Assembly: GCF_001649575.2 (NCBI RefSeq)
Contig: NC_051434.1
Coordinates: 1,620,009 to 1,684,008 of the forward strand
Direction: 5' to 3'
Source: Kryptolebias marmoratus
Taxonomy: Eukaryota; Chordata; Actinopteri; Cyprinodontiformes; Rivulidae
DNA length: 64,000 bases
The notes beneath the pieces are model-generated. The model was not told the origin of the DNA. It saw only the letters and a program-made list of their open reading frames with translations, and made no database searches. This document shows positions 59,213 to 64,000 of this stretch, piece after piece; position 1 is the first letter of the stretch, and every line of letters begins with the position of its first letter. Both the position numbers and the translations under genes were made by a program.

Positions 59213-62003
59213 AGCCTAATGACTTCAGCAGCTCCAGGAGCTGACATCTTTTGAAAGTGGCAGCAGGACCTGTGACCCAGTTTGACTCAGAATTCAAATC
59301 TTTATTGTTTTTTTTATTTTTCTCGTGTCTTCACATGGAAACCTCCCGACTCTTGACGTTTCCTGAAACAAAGCCAACAAAAAAACCCCAAAACAAAACG
59401 GTTTTATTTGTTTTTTAGGTCTGTGACCTCCTGCCTGACTCCAGGTGGGTCAACCTCCCGCTTGTCATCACTTGAACTCGTCTCTGTTTTCTGTGAGTCC
59501 TGGACTCAGCTCCTGGTAATCCGTCCTTGTTAGCTTGTCAGGGGGCCAAACTCGTCTTCCCTCGTCTCCCGTTTCCTCCCCCTCTCTCGTCTTTAATCTC
59601 TTAATGGCATCTCGGCGTATCACTGCCTGTCTGTCTGTCTGTCTGTCTGCTCTCTCAGTTTCTGTCAGGAGGGTAAAGAGGGACTTCCTTGCTCACGTAG
59701 TTTTCACTAACATCCTTGGAAACATCTTACATTTATAGTTTTTGTCATAAAATCCCTTTTCATCCTGAATTGGGCCATCTATCCTGCAGTGATGACATCT
59801 GAATACATGTAACTTTAGGTGTTTGAAGCATTTCTGATTTATTTTATTCTTCCTTTTTTAGCCAAAAGTTGCGACGGACGTGTTTGTTTATTTGTTGCGT
59901 CCTTTTCTGTCTTATAGGTTGTGAGAGGAATAAAAGCAGTGACATGTTTTGACGAGTCATGCTGACTTAATTTTGTAGTTCCTGCGATTAAAGAGACGTT
60001 TAAGTCTTTTTGCTGCTTTTTAAAATCCTAATCAACTCATTAAATTAGCGTTTGTTCCGTCCGTCAGATAAACGACTCTTACAGGCTGTTTATTACAGTG
60101 AATGAATATTAATGAGGTTGTTTGTGGCTGCTGGAAGCCTTAAAGCTCAACATAATCATTAATGTATAAAACATGATGTTGCAGTTTAATCTTAATGACT
60201 GAACTGCAGCTAAATCCTGACCTGAGACATCTGAGTTCATGTAAATGTTGTTTTATTACCAGCATTAATATTGCACAGACTCCTGATCTGTCTTAAGGGA
60301 GAACTGAAGTTGTTTTATGTAGATTTTAGATTTAGTTGGACTTTACAATGTGTTCAAGTGTAATTTTGGTGATGTGAGGAGGAAACACAGCAGGGCTTGT
60401 TCTGTGCATCAGATTAATTTATCTGAGCTCTTAATGTCTTTACAGCCAATAAAGTTTAAAAGCCTTAAAGACACGGAGGAGGTAATTTCTGCCACGGTGT
60501 TCATTTGACTGTCAGTGAAGCTGCGCTCAGCTCCAACCTGCTGAAAACAGAAAAAAACAACTAAATTTGCTCATTTTTTTATTTGATTTCTGCTCTGGTG
60601 ATTTCAAGCTGCTGCGACGTTTCCAGGCTGAAAAGTTTTAATGCAGGAGAAACAAAAGTTTGTCGTTTCTGGAACCGAGCGTGGGACCGAACTGTTTTCT
60701 GCTGAATCAGATGTTTGAGTCGGTGCTGCAGCAGAGAGGTTCTGTGGGTCTGGAGCCGGTCCCAGACTGCCCCCTGTGTGCAGAGTTTGAAACTGCAGGA
60801 GAGCTTTGGCTGCGTTTCTGCAGCTCTGAGCATGAGGCGTTCAGGTGCCTTCACCGACCTTGGACTTCTGCGTCCCCCTGCCTTGTTGTGTCTGAAACCT
60901 CCTGGAGCTTCAGCTGCAGAATGACGGGTCAGGACTCCAAACAGGAAGTGCTTCTGCTGCGCTTCGCCCGTGAGAGGTCAGAGGTCAACATGCAGCCGGT
61001 TTATTCTCAGGAAACATCAGGAATTTATAAAATCTCTTCATCTCAGAGGCTGTTTCTGTGCAGAAACATGTGATATTCTGACATGAAGTCATTAATACTG
61101 AACTTTGTTTTATCTGTGTTCAACAGAAAACCACAACAATTTAATTTATTTGAAAGTTTAGGTCTCTTTCCTAATATTTTCTTGAAAAAACAAGGACAGA
61201 AACAGCTGTTTTATGTCAGGTTTTAGTTTTATTTCATTAAAAAATATCCTAAAATAACCCATCATTCGTCCCTCAGTGGTGAAGTTTGCATACATTTTAC
61301 TTTGTCTGCACGTACTGGACTGTAACTCATACTTTGTTCACATTTTATCTTGTTTTTAAGTCTCCAACCAGCAGAAAGTCAGTGTATTTTAAATAATGCT
61401 GCATTTGCAAACAGTTTTAGCTGATGTTTTGAATTCAGTCAGGTTCATTCTGGTGCTGCATTCAGGGCCAACTGGAAATGGGAAATTTCTAGTTTTATTT
61501 TTAAACCAGATTCTGTTTTAGCAAAGAGAGGAACTTAAAAAAGTTTGACAAGAAACAGATTTTAGCCTGAAGGAAACAGGAAGTGATTCAGTCTGCAGCA
61601 AATAGATTTCTGGATGTTTTTAAGGCCTGAGTTTGTTGTTTTTAAAAAATGATCTGTAATCCTGCGATGCTGTTTCTGAGGGCAGAGGAGTGAAAGGCCC
61701 AAGGTTACAGGATACATCTCTGTGATGTGGGCGTCCTCTTCCTCATCCTGCTCTTCATGCTCCCTGCTGCCCTCCATCTTTTATTTGTCCCGTTTCCTCC
61801 TGCAGCCGGGCTGAGGTTTCTGTTGTCTTCTAAATGAGCACGAAGGGACTGAACGTGCGGCGCGTTTGAACGCTCCTCGCTCTGCGGGCGGCCGGCAGCT
61901 CATTTCCATCCTCAGACGGATTTATGGCTCTGCCTCAAACTGCCCCTTTGTGACTGACAGGACGAATTTGTTTGCTCCGCTTTTATAGTTTAAGGGCAGC
62001 GAG
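59212..62003 (+). other. macf1 intron segment
   Basis: No exon was recognised. A CTGT tetranucleotide run is at 59627-59649. A small CpG-rich patch is at 61850-61900. The 137-codon frame at 60660-61073 has no recognisable domain. Confidence 0.55.
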
Positions 62004-62031
62004 TGTGTGTGTGTGTGTGTGTGTGTGTGTC
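62004..62031. repeat. GT microsatellite
   Basis: About 14 GT units. Confidence 0.97.
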
Positions 62032-62379
62032 AGGGTGACCTTGCTCTGGACAAGGATGCTGACTCGTGTTGAGTCGGGCTGGGGGAGGGAGACAGAACTG
62101 CACCCTAATCCAGATTTACATGTCCTGTATTTTTACAAGGCTAAAGTATTTTAATGAATTTATTATTTTAAGTTTAGTGTTTCGACCTGCAGCTGCTTCG
62201 TCCGTCTTCATCCCTCCGTCTTTCTCCTCCTCTTCATCTTGGTCTGACATCATCTCCTGCTGTCGTAAAGCTGACATCGATTCGCCGTCCGAGTGTTTGG
62301 CTTCCTTCCATACGCAGTGTTTTCTGCAGACGAGAGGTTGACCTCTGACCCCTAACCTCCCGGGAGCTGACACACGCGT

Positions 62380-62381
<2 letters not shown>

Positions 62382-62414
<33 letters not shown>

Positions 62415-62439
62415 TACAAACACACACACACACACTCAC
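62382..62439. repeat. CA microsatellite
   Basis: A CA run of about 58 bases, interrupted by AATACAAA. Confidence 0.97.
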
Positions 62440-62691
62440 AGTCAGGTTCTGATGCTGGAGTCTGGGTGTGAGAGGAGAAAAGACGCTGTTTCAGTTTGTT
62501 TTGGTCAGATTAACGGCTGATAATCTGCAAATAAAATCTGAAATACGGAAGAATTTTAACTCAGAGGAGTTTTATTTGTTAAAAATAAAAAAATCCAATT
62601 AAAGCTGCAGTTCTAAGGTTTTCAAACTGAAGTGATTTTAAAACGATCAGTAAAAAAAACCACATGTAGCTTCAGTGAAGGTGTTAATACT

Positions 62692-62739
62692 GTGTGTGTG
62701 TGTGTGTGTGTGTGTTAGCAGTTTATCATCCTGCAGCCT

Positions 62740-62784
<45 letters not shown>
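62692..62784. repeat. GT tract followed by CA tract (inverted pair)
   Basis: A GT run (62692-62715) and a CA run (62741-62784) are separated by 25 bases. As inverted complements they could form a hairpin. Confidence 0.95.
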
Positions 62785-62787
<3 letters not shown>

Positions 62788-63249
62788 GGTCTCTTCTGCC
62801 CCACAGTGGCAACAGAAAACTCAGCAGTTTTCTCTTTTAGCTTCTGCTTGTTTTTTTTTTTACTAAAACCAATTTATTTTTAATATTTCCTCTTTGTTGG
62901 ATGTGTGTATTTGAGATATTTTATTACTTTAGGTTTATATAAATTAATTTATTTAGTTTGTTTTGAATAAATGTTTTCAGCTGATCTTCTGATGGAAATC
63001 ATCAGAACTGCACCTGTAACCGTTCTGATCAGGAAATGAGTAACAGGAAGGAAACTTAAATCTTCCTTCAAATTAAAACACATTTTATTTCCTTATGTGG
63101 AGGGAAATATGAGACGTTCTGTCTTTAAATCATCGTTAAGCTGCTGCAGGAAGGAGCCGATGTCAGCTGACGGTGATGGAACGGCTTCAGATTTATCTCG
63201 GCTGTGTTTGTAGTCTGCTGGTTGCTAAGTCACAAACCCAAAGATGGGT

Positions 63250-63270
63250 TCACACACACACACACACACC
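63250..63270. repeat. CA microsatellite
   Basis: A short CA run. Another lies at 63413-63436. Confidence 0.95.
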
Positions 63271-63436
63271 ACCCTGCGAGGTGAGAGGGACTGTGAGACA
63301 CTGAGTCATGCTGAATCACTGCCCAACACATGCAGAACAAAACCTTCAAACTCTGCAGACATTCAAAGATGGCCGACGGGACACATTGCTCACTCATAGC
63401 AACAGAGATAAACACACACACACACACACACACACG

Positions 63437-63891
63437 CTAACATTTCAGGCCACCTATCTGCAGGTCCTGCCTGAAACATCAGCTGATCTAACAGATGAAG
63501 AAATGACCAAAGGTTCGGCTCATATTCAGGGTTAGGGTTAGCCTTTTGCTACTTTTAGCTTTTAGCCTTTTGCTACATCAGAGCTTAGCCAGTCTTTTGC
63601 TAGTTTTAGTTACCTAGCCTTTTATTCTTTTTAGCTTCTAGCTAGTGCTTTGCAACATTTGGCTAGCATTCTGCTTCTTTTAGCTTCAACAACTCAGCTT
63701 TGGCTTCTTCAGCTGATTTCATTCAGCTCTGTGTTTTCTCAGAGGTTCTACAGTTGTCCCGTTCCGCCATTTTTGTTTTCAGACTGCAACCAGCCTAATG
63801 TGCCGTGCTGAGAGCTTTGTTTACGTCGAGTGCAGACCCACATTTCAGAACTGCATATCAGTATATCTGGAAAACTACTGCACTGTTTGAT
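63437..63891 (+). other. macf1 intron segment with degenerate TTTTAGCTT repeat
   Basis: From 63540 to 63690 the motif TTTTAGC/CTTTTGCTA recurs loosely. At 63817-63865 a repeat fragment (TTTGTTTACGTCGAGTGCAG, then GCATATCAGTATATCTGG) matches the stretch at 28222-28262. No exon was recognised. Confidence 0.55.
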
Positions 63892-64000
63892 GCAGTCCAG
63901 GAGAACCTTTAAAGCGGTCCAGGAGAACCTTTAAAGCAGCCCAGGAGAACCTTTAAAGCAGCCCAGGAGAACCTTTAAAGCAGCCCAGGAGAACCTTTAA
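63892..64000. repeat. 22-bp tandem repeat running off the window end
   Basis: Units of CAGCCCAGGAGAACCTTTAA plus AG repeat five times (first copies GTCC instead of GCCC), with exact 22-base spacing up to the last base of the window. Confidence 0.95.

Noticed and set aside
60772..60788. Further CTCF-like sequence (minus strand ACACAGGGGGCAGT)
   Set aside because: The first half of the motif does not fit the consensus, so it was left out of the orientation analysis.
60660..61073. 137-codon plus-strand frame
   Set aside because: No recognisable domain and no promoter or splice context. Length is within chance for this composition.
63528..63540. GGGTTAGGGTTA resembling telomere repeat
   Set aside because: Only two units, which is common by chance.
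1..64000. CRISPR arrays, bacterial operons, phage or viral genes
   Set aside because: The DNA is vertebrate nuclear. Tandem arrays lack unique spacers, and no prokaryotic or viral coding sequence was seen.

Overview
The window is vertebrate nuclear DNA, most likely from a ray-finned (probably percomorph) fish. Coding sequence is split into short exons with GT-AG introns. CA/GT microsatellites, minisatellites and fish-type DNA transposon relics (hAT, Tc1/mariner, MITE-like) are frequent, and there are two assembly gaps (12717-13391 and 32672-33161). There are no bacterial, phage or viral genes. The species assignment is inference.

Three plus-strand genes are supported. (1) Positions 465-7995 hold the last eight coding exons of rnf19b, an RBR-type E3 ubiquitin ligase: end of IBR, RING2 with its catalytic cysteine, two membrane segments and the cytosolic tail. 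A roughly 2.2 kb 3'UTR ends near an AATAAA at 10232. Its 5' exons lie before the window. (2) Positions ~10860-14474 hold complete ndufs5, a twin CX9C subunit of mitochondrial complex I: a probable non-coding first exon and two coding exons giving 106 residues. (3) From about 16.1 kb to the window end lies the 5' region of macf1, the giant spectraplakin linking actin and microtubules. Only alternative first exons are present. One is a 5'UTR exon ending at 16369 that probably joins the coding exon at 21979-22201. A second, in a CpG-rich promoter, is at 27215-27308. A third candidate is at 48611-48665. All three coding starts end in phase 1, so each could splice to the same downstream exon, which would begin the actin-binding domain beyond 64000. 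ndufs5 next to MACF1 is also the mammalian order, which supports the identification.

The rest is intron and intergenic DNA. Notable non-coding content includes a roughly 1.1 kb hAT element with a perfect 8-bp target duplication inside the ndufs5 intron, a palindromic hAT MITE, a second inverted-repeat element with a diverged copy, four Tc1 transposase relics, a dispersed repeat carrying GGCGGGCGATATGCATTCC, several minisatellites, and six CTCF-like motifs. The motif orientations (two minus, two plus, two minus) fit an insulator between rnf19b and ndufs5 and a possible loop from the macf1 promoter into its first intron.

The three genes are functionally unrelated (ubiquitin ligase, respiratory chain, cytoskeleton). 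Nothing in the window looks like a wholly new system. The best leads are the third macf1 first exon, the CTCF orientation pattern, and the repeat families.
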